Both the position numbers and the translations under genes were made by a program. Below, piece by piece: positions 7,572 through 15,757 of a stretch of DNA of 33,530 nt; the stretch's first letter is position 1; each line of letters begins with the position of its first letter. Below the pieces are notes generated by a model, which saw only the letters and a program-made list of their open reading frames with translations, was not told the origin of the DNA and did no database searches. The DNA is from Saccharicrinis sp. (GTDB lineage Bacteria > Bacteroidota > Bacteroidia > Bacteroidales > Marinilabiliaceae): assembly GCA_024635555.1 (NCBI GenBank), contig JAGXIO010000008.1, forward strand, positions 1 through 33,530. Direction: 5' to 3'.

Positions 7572-7594
7572 CGAGGGGCAATCTTTGCTCCTCG
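7572..7594 (+). terminator. Stable hairpin between cytochrome c and seven-heme cytochrome genes
   Basis: CGAGGGGCAA (7572-7581) pairs with TTGCTCCTCG (7585-7594) through a TCT loop, with one G-T pair. No strong T-run follows, so it may be an mRNA processing or stabilising element rather than a full terminator. Confidence 0.5.
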
Positions 7595-7610
7595 TTCTAA
7601 ATTTCAGACT

Positions 7611-8540
7611 ATGCTTGCTCAAACCCGGGGCATTTTGCTTTTGACACTATTTTTATTCGCACAATTTCCTTTGAGGTCTCAAATCACACCCGAGGAAAAC
7701 AATACTTGTCTTAAATGCCATTCGGCACATTCGTATAGCATTTACAACGAATGGACGGAGCAAGATCAAAAACGCTTGATGAACCCGTATTACATCCTTG
7801 ACACCATGCTATTGAAAGCGGGGGTGCACCATACTTTCAAATGCATTGATTGCCATGCTTACGATTACTCCACCTACCCTCACAACGGCGATTTGAAATT
7901 GGAGCCTATGATGACCTGCATCGATTGCCACGGTGGCGACGAAACGTATGCTTCGTACCAATTCGAGCGCATCGAGGAAGAGTTTCAAAAAAGCATCCAC
8001 TTCGAAAAACACAGCGAAACTTTTACTTGTACCAAATGTCACTCGCAACACTACTACAAACCCACAACCCGCACCAGTACAAACATCAACGAAATTGTTG
8101 AATTTAGCAACAACATGTGTTTGAGCTGCCACAACAGCAACATCGACTATCAGCTCATCAGCGAAGAAACCAGCCCAAAACTCATTGAAGTACATAGTTG
8201 GCTACCAAACCAAAATTTGCATTTCCAACGGGTGCGGTGTATCGAATGCCACACCGAAGTACACGATACCTTGTTGGTTTCGCACCATATTTTGCCCAAA
8301 GCCCAAGCCACCAAAAATTGTATCGAATGCCATTCTACCAATTCAAAATTGCAAGCTTCGCTTTATAAGTACCGGAATTTGGTGGCGCGTTCTGAAGATA
8401 ACAACATTATTTCAAACGAATATTATGTTATTGGCGCATACAGAAACAAGACGCTGAACTATATTTTATTGCTGATTTTGGCAGGAACGCTTTCAGGGAT
8501 TATCTTCCACATAGCATGCAGAACATTTAGAAAAAAATAA
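7611..8540 (+). CDS. Seven-heme c-type cytochrome with C-terminal membrane anchor
   Basis: The 309-residue protein has a signal sequence (about 1-23) and seven CXXCH sites at C33, C78, C103, C140, C170, C210 and C237, with many intervening histidines able to act as distal ligands. A single membrane helix near 282-302 (LNYILLLILAGTLSGIIFH) anchors it with the hemes in the periplasm. The stop is followed after only 2 bp by the cytochrome b gene, so the two surely form one unit. A multiheme c domain next to a HydC/FdnI-type b subunit recalls a quinol:cytochrome c oxidoreductase, as in Geobacter CbcL where both are fused. The direction of electron flow is not fixed by sequence. Confidence 0.83.
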   Translation: MLAQTRGILLLTLFLFAQFPLRSQITPEENNTCLKCHSAHSYSIYNEWTEQDQKRLMNPYYILDTMLLKAGVHHTFKCIDCHAYDYSTYPHNGDLKLEPMMTCIDCHGGDETYASYQFERIEEEFQKSIHFEKHSETFTCTKCHSQHYYKPTTRTSTNINEIVEFSNNMCLSCHNSNIDYQLISEETSPKLIEVHSWLPNQNLHFQRVRCIECHTEVHDTLLVSHHILPKAQATKNCIECHSTNSKLQASLYKYRNLVARSEDNNIISNEYYVIGAYRNKTLNYILLLILAGTLSGIIFHIACRTFRKK

Positions 8541-8542
8541 AC

Positions 8543-9157
8543 ATGACAAAAGAAGAGAGGATTTATTTATTCCCGCTATGGCTCCGTATTTGGCATGGGA
8601 TCAATGCATTGGGTATTCTCATATTAATTATTACCGGAATAAGCATGCAATATTCCACAGCTGGTTTTGTGATCTTGGATTTCAAAACCACCATTAAATT
8701 GCACAACATTGCGGGCATTATCGTTTCTATTATCTACTTGATGTTTTTTGTGGGGAATATCGTTAGCTCCAACGGATTTTTTTACCACTTTAGAATTAAA
8801 GGCACTAGCAATCGCATGCTGAAGCAAGTGAAGTATTACTTGTGTTGTTTTTTCAAGATAGAAAAGCCTCCCTACCCAGTTTCTGAAAAACGAAAATTTA
8901 ACCCACTTCAAAAATTCTCATACATTGGAGTGATGTATTTTATAGTCCCGTTCGTCATTGCTAGTGGTATGGCATTATTGTTTCCTGAAATTATCATAGA
9001 AGAGATATATAGTGTTAGTGGCATTATGCTTACCGCGGTTTTGCATGGAATTGCCGGCTTTATTATATTCATTTTTTTAATTGTTCATATCTATATTGCT
9101 TCCATTGGCGAATCGCCCATGAAAAACTTTAAAAGTATGATTACGGGTTGGCATTAA
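8543..9157 (+). CDS. Cytochrome b (HydC/FdnI-type, membrane quinone-interacting subunit)
   Basis: The 204-residue protein shows four hydrophobic helices and the four histidines expected to bind two b hemes: H18 (LRIWHG), H54 (TIKLHN), H168 (AVLHGI) and H182 (LIVHIY). This is the arrangement of the b subunits of hydrogenase, formate dehydrogenase and thiosulfate reductase complexes, which exchange electrons with quinones in the inner membrane. It is the partner of the seven-heme cytochrome. The C-terminus stops at SMITGWH, whereas relatives usually continue some 10-20 residues past this MxTG segment. The final His codon and TAA lie inside a repeat derived from the GntR gene, so the natural end appears to have been lost. 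Confidence 0.83.
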   Translation: MTKEERIYLFPLWLRIWHGINALGILILIITGISMQYSTAGFVILDFKTTIKLHNIAGIIVSIIYLMFFVGNIVSSNGFFYHFRIKGTSNRMLKQVKYYLCCFFKIEKPPYPVSEKRKFNPLQKFSYIGVMYFIVPFVIASGMALLFPEIIIEEIYSVSGIMLTAVLHGIAGFIIFIFLIVHIYIASIGESPMKNFKSMITGWH

Positions 9158-9340
9158 AAAAGGTGGTGGCCAACGGTATTTCAAGCATTTCAACCGATTT
9201 TAAAGAGATGGGCAAAACCTAGCCGACTTTGTAGAAAACAAAAAAAACAGGTGCCGTAAAAAATGTTTCGAGGTTTACGCAACGAAATTCTTTGTAGGAA
9301 AGCCCCACCTATCCTCCCCAAAAGGGAGGGAAGTGATACG
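9150..9340 (+). repeat. Direct repeat copy B of the GntR 3' end and trailer
   Basis: Counterpart of 3343-3540, continuing about 43 bp past the TAG through CACCTATCCTCCCCAAAAGG. Together the two copies bracket a 5.6-kb segment. The following 190 bp up to the CPCC gene (9341-9532) contain no recognisable gene. Confidence 0.85.
9151..9297 (+). pseudogene. Remnant of a GntR regulator gene (last 49 codons, frameshifted)
   Basis: This stretch aligns with codons 287-335 of the GntR gene (3344-3490), including its TAG. Of 49 codons about 14 differ, ten silently. Two single-base indels (a C lost in the run before TAGCC and an A gained in the A-run) break and then restore the frame. The upstream part of the gene is absent; the sequence instead joins the end of the cytochrome b gene. 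The mostly silent divergence says the copy came from a once functional paralogue, not from a recent duplication. Confidence 0.87.
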
Positions 9341-9532
9341 CAAGTAATAAGCAACCCTAAAAAATGAATTGGGTATGAAATTACAGTTAAAGAACAAAAG
9401 TGGGTATGGAAATACATACGGAGTTTACGTAAAAATGCCTTCGCGGGAGGCATTCGCGATCGTGCTGGTTACGAGCACAACGCCAATCCTATGGGTGGTG
9501 GCATGAACAAGCGTATCTGTATTATAAAGTCT

Positions 9533-9805
9533 CTAAACCCATTCCGGATTCCTCTTTGCATTTTTTGGCATTTTTTGGCAGTAGCGTTTCATATCTTCTT
9601 CGCTGGCACCAAAGGAGTCAAAGTTTTGTTGTGCTTGTCTTAAGGATATCAGGTTGCAACTAAATTCGAGGTCGTGATCGTTATATTGTAGTGGATCATC
9701 CTCCCAAAAGCAAATAGGGCAAATTTCCAGTTCTAGTCTTTTTAGCTGTTCAAAGGTGTTGTAGCCGCAGCAGGGGCAATATTCGTTTAGGTCAATTTTT
9801 TTCAT
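9533..9805 (-). CDS. Cysteine-rich CPCC domain protein
   Basis: From ATG 9805 the product has 90 residues and begins MKKIDLNEYCPCCGYNTFEQ, followed by EICPICFWEDD and a segment SLRQAQQNFDSFGASEEDMK. The paired CPCC and CPIC motifs form a likely zinc-binding site and the whole pattern is that of the Cys_rich_CPCC family. The family's role is unknown. A longer reading from GTG 9826 adds seven hydrophobic residues and is less likely. The gene is isolated; nothing in its neighbourhood indicates a function. Confidence 0.85.
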   Translation of the reverse strand: MKKIDLNEYCPCCGYNTFEQLKRLELEICPICFWEDDPLQYNDHDLEFSCNLISLRQAQQNFDSFGASEEDMKRYCQKMPKNAKRNPEWV

Positions 9806-9840
9806 CAACGCAAATATAGCAAACACTATCGAGTCTTAGC

Positions 9841-10001
9841 AAGATAATGCTTCATTTTCATAACGTATCTTTTTGAGTACCCCTAACCCCTAAAGGGGAA
9901 TTGGTTCTCTCCGGAGATTTCTGTTCTCCCTTTATAGCCTGTCCCGTAGCATTACGGGAGAGTTAGAGGGTATGATAAAGAGGATGTTGCGTTTATGGCC
10001 A
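9841..10001. other. Gene-free spacer with short GC-rich inverted repeats
   Basis: The spacer holds CCCCTAACCCCTAAAGGGG and TCCCGTAGCATTACGGGA, both short inverted repeats of the kind scattered between genes in this window (compare 26740-26780). No gene is seen. Confidence 0.5.
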
Positions 10002-10616
10002 CTATTTACTTTTAACAGTCTCGGGATCTATATAGTTATTTATGATGGCATATACTGTTAGGCCGGCAATGGTTTTTATTCCTAATTTTTCGGTAATATT
10101 TTTCCGATGGGTAATTACCGTGTTGGTGCTTATAAATAATTTTTCGGCAATCTCTTTGTTCGAAAATCCTAGCGCAACGGTTTTTAATACCTCAATCTCC
10201 CGGTCGCTCAATACGGACGTGTTTTCATTTTCAAGGGGATTTTTTTCAGGTTCAAAAAAGAAATCCTGAAACTTTTCCAATACATCTTTTTGGTTATTAG
10301 TATTGAGCATAAAGCTGGCACACGGGCAGTGCTCAATCGACTCGTCGCCTATTACCATTAGTTTGCCCCACGGACATAAGGCTCTAAGTTTTTGCAAATA
10401 CGCTTCTTTTGCATGGGGCAGTATATCTTGGTTGATGATTAAATATTTAATGTCGGGATTCAGTTTTAAACATTCGCTGGTACTATCGTAATTATTGGTT
10501 TCGTAAAGTTCAGGTTCAACACCGATAACACTAATGAGGGTTTTAATGCCCAGCCGGTATAAAAATTGTTTGGCTGCGATGGCTATTTTTAGCTTTTTAA
10601 TTTCATTCTGTTCCAC
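10002..10616 (-). CDS. LuxR-type regulator with receiver-like N-terminal domain
   Basis: The C-terminal half has a complete LuxR helix-turn-helix: LSDREIEVLKTVALGFSNKE, then IAEKLFISTNTVITHRKNIT. The N-terminal half resembles a response regulator receiver (KLKIAIAAKQFLYRLGIKTL) but the usual acidic pair after the first strand is absent and the third strand reads YLIINQDI where a LLD-type phosphoacceptor is expected, so classical phosphorylation is doubtful. No in-frame ATG exists near the start; GTG 10616 or TTG 10625 must be used, overlapping the end of the upstream di-iron gene by 14-23 bp. This implies translational coupling. It probably senses or responds to the same stress as its partner. 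Confidence 0.82.
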   Translation of the reverse strand: MEQNEIKKLKIAIAAKQFLYRLGIKTLISVIGVEPELYETNNYDSTSECLKLNPDIKYLIINQDILPHAKEAYLQKLRALCPWGKLMVIGDESIEHCPCASFMLNTNNQKDVLEKFQDFFFEPEKNPLENENTSVLSDREIEVLKTVALGFSNKEIAEKLFISTNTVITHRKNITEKLGIKTIAGLTVYAIINNYIDPETVKSK

Positions 10617-11355
10617 TTGTTTCAAGTATTTTTTGTTCCAGTAACTTTACTTTGGGTATGAGCACATTGTCTTCTATTCTGGAGTGATTTTCAAGGTCGG
10701 CCTCCAGTCTAAATAATTCTGTAAGCAATTTTTGGCAAGTATCTTTGCATAGCAATGGAGGCAGGTGGCGAATGATTAAATTTTTCAGATCGCTCAATTT
10801 AACTTCCATGTTTTCGTGGCTCCGCTCATATTCCTCTATGGGCTGTTTTTTAATTTTTTCAATTAACTTGTTGTCCATTTTGTTCGATTCCAAGGCTTGT
10901 TCCAAGGAGATAGCATAAGGGAAAACCGTGATATCCTCTTTGTCTAAATGCTTTTTTAGCTCAACCTTATATTGATTAAAAAAATTGCTCAATAGTTTTA
11001 TGTTTTGATAATTGGCATCGGTGGACTGTTTTTCCATTTCGTTGATACAGCGCTCAATGTCGGGCACTTTGTTGTTTAAATAGTAAGCATGGGTGTGCGA
11101 TAAATATTGGATGATAAGCTGCGCGCTGAAATTTTGCAGCTGTTTTTCGGGGAAGTATTTAGGGTTATGATACGAGTTAATAATGGCCAGAAAAAACCAT
11201 ACGTTAATATCGTGCTTTTTACACACTTCGAAAACGGTTTTATTATTAAAGCCGTAATCAATACCAAATCGCCCGAGAATAGGGATGAGCCTATAATCTA
11301 TGTGTATTACATCCGCCATTTTTGTTTGCGATGCAAATGGTAAGTTCTTGTTCAT
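10603..11355 (-). CDS. Hemerythrin-like di-iron protein, RIC (YtfE/ScdA) type
   Basis: From ATG 11355 the 250-residue protein has an N-terminal DUF542-like domain (KMADVIHIDYRLIPILGRFG, then IDYGFNNKTVFEVC) and a C-terminal four-helix hemerythrin-like domain. The latter supplies candidate iron ligands in LSHTHAYYL, KKHLDKEDITVFPYA, RSHENM and LENHSRIEDNVLIPKV. YtfE/ScdA proteins help repair iron-sulfur clusters after nitric oxide or oxidative damage. The usual CCGG of the DUF542 domain is replaced by GFNN here, so the cysteine chemistry of the N-terminal domain is missing. An extension up to 11466 adds an unlikely N-terminus containing promoter sequence and is rejected. The LuxR-type regulator gene overlaps its 3' end. 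Confidence 0.8.
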   Translation of the reverse strand: MNKNLPFASQTKMADVIHIDYRLIPILGRFGIDYGFNNKTVFEVCKKHDINVWFFLAIINSYHNPKYFPEKQLQNFSAQLIIQYLSHTHAYYLNNKVPDIERCINEMEKQSTDANYQNIKLLSNFFNQYKVELKKHLDKEDITVFPYAISLEQALESNKMDNKLIEKIKKQPIEEYERSHENMEVKLSDLKNLIIRHLPPLLCKDTCQKLLTELFRLEADLENHSRIEDNVLIPKVKLLEQKILETSGTE

Positions 11356-11428
11356 TACTTTGATTTTTGTTATATAATATTTAAGTGTCGAAGTTTTGAA
11401 AGCACTTAATTCATTTAATAATACGAAC

Positions 11429-11478
11429 CAAAGATACGGCATCAAATTGTGATGTGAAATCACCAATTGTAGTGATTT
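11429..11478 (-). promoter_or_regulatory. Promoter and operator dyads upstream of the di-iron protein gene
   Basis: On the minus strand TATCTTTG (11436-11429) matches the Bacteroidota -7 element, with TTTC 19 nt upstream as an imperfect -33. Two overlapping dyads cover the -33 region: GTGAT-GTGAA-ATCAC (11449-11463) and AAATCAC-n8-GTGATTT (11457-11478). They look like binding sites of a dimeric regulator, whose identity is open. Confidence 0.5.
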
Positions 11479-11675
11479 ATGAGGGAGAAATAATTTTAAG
11501 TATATAAATTGTTTTGTAATACAGCGTTAATTGTCAATGTTTTGCATCATTTTTATTGCCTGTTCTTATAAGGTCTTGTTTATTTTTTGTTTATTTATCC
11601 CGTTATTTTTATCTCATTATTTTTATCTCATTTTTATTTACCCGTATCCTGTACTTTGGCAAAAAAAAACTATTT

Positions 11676-14432
11676 ATGCGTTTAAAGTGCCTGCTGGTAT
11701 TGTGCTTATTTTGCTTGAGCCATGTTTCTTCTGGGCAAAGTGTACGATGCTTGCTGCTCGATTGTAACAGTCAAATGCATGTGGCTGATGGTAATGTGAT
11801 ATGCACTTCAAACGGCAAGGGTATCATAAGCAATAGTAAGGGTTTTTTTAACCTTTCTGGCAGTGAGGACGATACACTTTTCATTCAGGTTTCGTGCATC
11901 GGATATAAATCCATATCCACATTTGTTGTGGTCAACGCAGATAGTATTGCGCAGGTGTGTCTGGAGCCTGAGATTCAGAATATAGAAGAAGTTTCGGTAG
12001 TTGCCGATGTAAAACGCGATGTGGTAACTACCTCAACCATTAGTGCCGAGGCCTTAACACATTTGCAGCCATCCAGTTTTGCCGATGTGCTGGAGCTTTT
12101 GCCCGGCGGCCTCACTTCAAATCCCAATCTTACCACCATGCAACTTATCGCTTTGCGCGAACCTGCGGGTGCTTCAAGGTTTAGCAACAATAATTACGAT
12201 TACAATTCGTCTTTTGGAACTGCTTTTATTGTTGACAATCAAGTGCTTTCGAGCGATGCACAAATGAATAAGGTGAGTGGGTATCTTTCCGGTTCGGAGT
12301 TGGCAATGGATAAAACCAATACAACGGGCAAGGGCATGGATATGCGTATGTTGCCTACCGATGATATTGAATCTGTGGAAATTGTCCGGGGTATTCCTTC
12401 GGTTAAATATGGCGAACTCACCAGTGGCCTTGTACGTATAAAGCGCTCTTACAAGCAAAGTCCATTAAATGCAAGGTTTAAGGCCAATCCTATATCCAAA
12501 TTGTTTGCCATAGGTAAAGGGATACAATTAAGGGAGCACAGAAGCATAAATATGAACCTGGATTATCTGGATTATAAATTTGACCCTCGCGACCCTAAAA
12601 AAAATTATGGTAGGATGACTGGCTCCCTTCGCTTTGGCGATAAAATTTCAACGCAAGCACATTTAATTTCGATAAAAGCCAATGCAGATTACACAGGATC
12701 CTTTGACGAAAAGCGGATAGACCAGGAAGTGGATCATCCCGAAACGGATAGTTACGAAGATAATTACAATAAAATTCGTTTTGGGGGTGAAGTTGATTTC
12801 ACCTCGCTAAAGAGCAGCTTTTTTTCGAGCATGGATATGGGTTTTGCAACGAGTTATACGCACGCCCAAAAAATTATATCGCGTGGGGTTTCCGGCAAGC
12901 AGGGGCCAGTTACAACAAATCGGCAGCAGGGCGAATATTACAGTAGCTTTTTGCCGGGCTCCTATGTAGCAAGCTATCTTAACGATGATAAACCGTTTGA
13001 TGCTATGGTTTATCTTAACAGCTATTTTAATGCTTCTTTGCTTGCCTTCAATCATCAAATACTGATGGGTGGAGATTGGCGTTACGACAAAAATTTTGGG
13101 GGAGGCGAAATATACGATGAAACGCGTCCTCTGTATCCAGGTAGCGGACGTCCGCGTGCGTACAAAGATGTGCCTGCCATCGAAAAACTGGCATTTTATC
13201 TCGAAGATAATATAACGGGTTTAATAGGCGGGGGTAAGTTGCAAATTCAAGCAGGACTTAGGGCTGCGGTTGCTTTAAATATGGATAATAATTATGTTTT
13301 GAGCAACAAGTTATATTACGATCCCAGAGTGAATGCTTCCTTTACGTTTCCTGCTAAGGAGGTGTTGGGCAAAAAAATGGTGGTGGCCATAAAAGGTGGC
13401 TATGGTTGGCAAACTAAGTTTCCGGGTTTGGTACACTTTTATCCTCAGTTAATATACGAGGATGCGGTGCAGCTAAACTATTATTCGCAGAACGAAGCTT
13501 TACGGCAGGTGCAATACAAAACGCAAATAATAGATCCTACAAATTATAACATCAAACCCAATCGAAGCAGCAAAATAGAGCTGGGTTTTAATGTTACCTT
13601 AGCACAAGTTAAGCTGGATGTAGTGGCCTATCATGAGGAACTGAGAAATGGTTTTAAATCGCTGAACCGTTTTACTACCATGCACTCCAAAAGGTACGAT
13701 ATCAATTCGGGACCAACACCCGGTGAACTGACCGCTCCGCCTACCGTGGATATGTTCGATTATGAGGAACGAAGGTATTTTATAACCTATTCTGAACAGG
13801 GCAATGGGGCACGAGAGCAAAAGTGGGGCATTGAATATCAACTCGACTTGGGTAGGGTAGAGGCCCTCAAATCACGGATTACGGTAAACGGTGCCTATAT
13901 GAAGTCGAATTTTGATTTGAGCGAGGGTAGGTACGATTTGCCCAGTACCATGATTAACGATGAAGATTATCCTTACATAGGTTATTATCTGTGGGATAGA
14001 GGTAAGGAATACGAGCAGTTTAATACCAATCTACGTTTTGATACGCAGATAAAAGAGCTGGGATTAATATTTTCATCGGTGATAGAAAATGTATGGTTTA
14101 CAGGGATAAAGTACAATTATAATAGTGGAATGCCTGCGTATTATATGGATATCAACGAGACTAAATATACATATACCGGGCAAGATACCGAAGATTCCAT
14201 ATTGCGATTTTTATACAAAAAATATAGTAGCGATTCCTTTAATAACAGGCGTATTCCGTTTGAATCTTCGCTAAACCTAAAAGTGACAAAGCAGATAGGC
14301 AAAAAGATGCGTTTAGCGTTTTATGTGAACAGCTTAATGTATGTGGCCCCCGATTACAAAGATGATTATGGAACAAGTATAAACCGTAGGACGAATCCCT
14401 ATTTTGGAATGGAAATAAATATAAATATATAG
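11676..14432 (+). CDS. TonB-dependent outer membrane receptor
   Basis: From ATG 11676 the 918-residue protein has a signal peptide (MRLKCLLVLCLFCLSHVSSG), a carboxypeptidase-regulatory-like domain (about 24-105, with STFVVVNADSIAQVCLEPEI), a plug domain (FADVLELLPGGLTSNPNLTT; DDIESVEIVRGIPSVKYGEL) and a long beta barrel ending NPYFGMEININI. The earlier in-frame start at 11556 adds a second hydrophobic stretch and is unlikely. Such receptors import bound nutrients using TonB energy. The DUF4876 lipoprotein gene starts 2 bp after its stop and a DUF6850 barrel follows, a recurrent Bacteroidota set. No SusD-like partner is present, so a siderophore, metal complex or other small ligand is more likely than a glycan; this is inference. 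Confidence 0.85.
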   Translation: MRLKCLLVLCLFCLSHVSSGQSVRCLLLDCNSQMHVADGNVICTSNGKGIISNSKGFFNLSGSEDDTLFIQVSCIGYKSISTFVVVNADSIAQVCLEPEIQNIEEVSVVADVKRDVVTTSTISAEALTHLQPSSFADVLELLPGGLTSNPNLTTMQLIALREPAGASRFSNNNYDYNSSFGTAFIVDNQVLSSDAQMNKVSGYLSGSELAMDKTNTTGKGMDMRMLPTDDIESVEIVRGIPSVKYGELTSGLVRIKRSYKQSPLNARFKANPISKLFAIGKGIQLREHRSINMNLDYLDYKFDPRDPKKNYGRMTGSLRFGDKISTQAHLISIKANADYTGSFDEKRIDQEVDHPETDSYEDNYNKIRFGGEVDFTSLKSSFFSSMDMGFATSYTHAQKIISRGVSGKQGPVTTNRQQGEYYSSFLPGSYVASYLNDDKPFDAMVYLNSYFNASLLAFNHQILMGGDWRYDKNFGGGEIYDETRPLYPGSGRPRAYKDVPAIEKLAFYLEDNITGLIGGGKLQIQAGLRAAVALNMDNNYVLSNKLYYDPRVNASFTFPAKEVLGKKMVVAIKGGYGWQTKFPGLVHFYPQLIYEDAVQLNYYSQNEALRQVQYKTQIIDPTNYNIKPNRSSKIELGFNVTLAQVKLDVVAYHEELRNGFKSLNRFTTMHSKRYDINSGPTPGELTAPPTVDMFDYEERRYFITYSEQGNGAREQKWGIEYQLDLGRVEALKSRITVNGAYMKSNFDLSEGRYDLPSTMINDEDYPYIGYYLWDRGKEYEQFNTNLRFDTQIKELGLIFSSVIENVWFTGIKYNYNSGMPAYYMDINETKYTYTGQDTEDSILRFLYKKYSSDSFNNRRIPFESSLNLKVTKQIGKKMRLAFYVNSLMYVAPDYKDDYGTSINRRTNPYFGMEININI

Positions 14433-14434
14433 AC

Positions 14435-15655
14435 ATGAAAAAGTTATTTTTAAGCATATTGTTTGTTCTTCCCTTGGTTTTTGTAGCCTGTGAAAAGGAG
14501 GATGGTGTTAACTATACCTCGGTACAAATAAATATGAATATGCCAACCAGTATAGAGGGTAATAATCCTACACTTCAAAACACCACTCTCACACTTACCA
14601 ACTCAAATACGGGATTGAAAGCGGAGAAAATTTTGAATACTACCGCAATACCACCTTTTGATGTTGAGGACGGACTATACAGTGTTTTAGTTGAAGGTGA
14701 AGTGCAGTATGCTACATTGGACGCTGACACTATTATGGTCACAAAAACAGAGACAGTGCGAGCAAACTACGAAAACTTAAAAGTAGTAGGCGGTAAGGTG
14801 GATATCGTAATAGATCTGTTTTTGTATAAGGAAAGTAGTGGTTTTGTAATTTCTGAGATATTTTTCACTGGAACCGACAAACTCTATTTGCGTGATTTAT
14901 ATATCGAAATTTATAACAATACGTCGGAAGTGTTGTATGCCGATGGGCTTTGTATTGCTGATACAAAATTTAAAACCACGTCGTTGCTTAGTGAATTGAA
15001 TCCTAATAAAAAAGATGTCTATGTAACTGTAGCGCAGGTGTATAAGGTGCCTGGAAGTGGAGCGGAATTTGCTATTCAGCCCGGGGAGGCTTTTGTTTTG
15101 TGCGATCAGGGTATCGATCATAAAACGGAAAATTCAAATTCATTCATAGATCTCTCAGGAGCTAAATTCGAATGGTTCGATGATGGAGCCTACGACCGGG
15201 ACGTACCGGAAGTGCAGAATTTGATAAAAGTGGTAGCCAGCACAAATACAAATTGGTCGCTTCATAATAAGGGGTATACTTCGTATGTTTTGTTTAAAAT
15301 GGATGATGTTACGCCTGAGCAGTTTGCCAGTGAATATGCCTACACTTATGACTATGTGAATTATGTTGGTGAGGTATCCTTTCCAATGAGCGGTGAAGCG
15401 TGGAAAGTGCCCAATGATAAAATTATCGATGCCGTTGAATGTAGTACCCCTTCAAAGTTTAAATGGAAAGCCCTGGATCCTTCACTGGATTTAAGCTGGA
15501 CACATAGTGGCGACAGTGATGATTCCCGTTATGGTAAATCTGTAAAACGTAAAGTGAGTGGAATTGAAGGTGACAGAAAAATTTTGTTAGATACCAACGA
15601 TTCAAAAACGGATTTTATACCCACAGCCAATCCGTCGCCGGGTGTTATCGAGTAG
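14435..15655 (+). CDS. DUF4876 family lipoprotein
   Basis: The 406-residue precursor has a lipoprotein signal ending LVFVAC (C19). It is beta-rich; an N-terminal region (about 25-125) looks like an immunoglobulin-type fold and the remainder carries YNTSEVLYADGLCIA-like segments and SGEAWKVPNDKIIDAVEC near the end, as in DUF4876 proteins. Members are surface lipoproteins coded beside TonB-dependent receptors. Here the start codon is 2 bp from the receptor's stop, so the two are co-translated. Ligand binding at the surface is the likely role; ligand unknown. Confidence 0.75.
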   Translation: MKKLFLSILFVLPLVFVACEKEDGVNYTSVQINMNMPTSIEGNNPTLQNTTLTLTNSNTGLKAEKILNTTAIPPFDVEDGLYSVLVEGEVQYATLDADTIMVTKTETVRANYENLKVVGGKVDIVIDLFLYKESSGFVISEIFFTGTDKLYLRDLYIEIYNNTSEVLYADGLCIADTKFKTTSLLSELNPNKKDVYVTVAQVYKVPGSGAEFAIQPGEAFVLCDQGIDHKTENSNSFIDLSGAKFEWFDDGAYDRDVPEVQNLIKVVASTNTNWSLHNKGYTSYVLFKMDDVTPEQFASEYAYTYDYVNYVGEVSFPMSGEAWKVPNDKIIDAVECSTPSKFKWKALDPSLDLSWTHSGDSDDSRYGKSVKRKVSGIEGDRKILLDTNDSKTDFIPTANPSPGVIE

Positions 15656-15663
15656 GGGTGTTC

Positions 15664-15712
15664 AATAATCAGTAAACAGTAATCAGTAAACAGTAAACGG
15701 TTAGCAGTTATC
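15664..15712 (+). repeat. Heptamer tandem repeat (AGTAAAC type)
   Basis: Seven 7-nt units in a row: AATAATC, AGTAAAC, AGTAATC, AGTAAAC, AGTAAAC, GGTTAGC, AGTTATC, followed by TGG. It starts 8 bp after the DUF4876 stop codon. A similar heptamer array, also followed by TGG, lies inside the glycosyltransferase gene at 33336. Confidence 0.8.
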
Positions 15713-15757
15713 TGGTGGTCATAAAGAACCTTGGGTAACATTTTTTTACTCGAAGAT

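Noticed and set aside
7809-8457. Several overlapping ORFs on both strands within the seven-heme cytochrome gene
   Set aside because: They are shadows of the cytochrome frame, which has seven CXXCH motifs.
9341-9532. Possible coding remnant around GCGGGAGGCATTCGCGATCG
   Set aside because: Short frames can be read, but none shows a family pattern, so no gene is called.
11531-11675. Hydrophobic ORF and upstream extension of the TonB receptor
   Set aside because: The sequence is a low-complexity T-rich leader; the signal peptide at 11676 is a better start.
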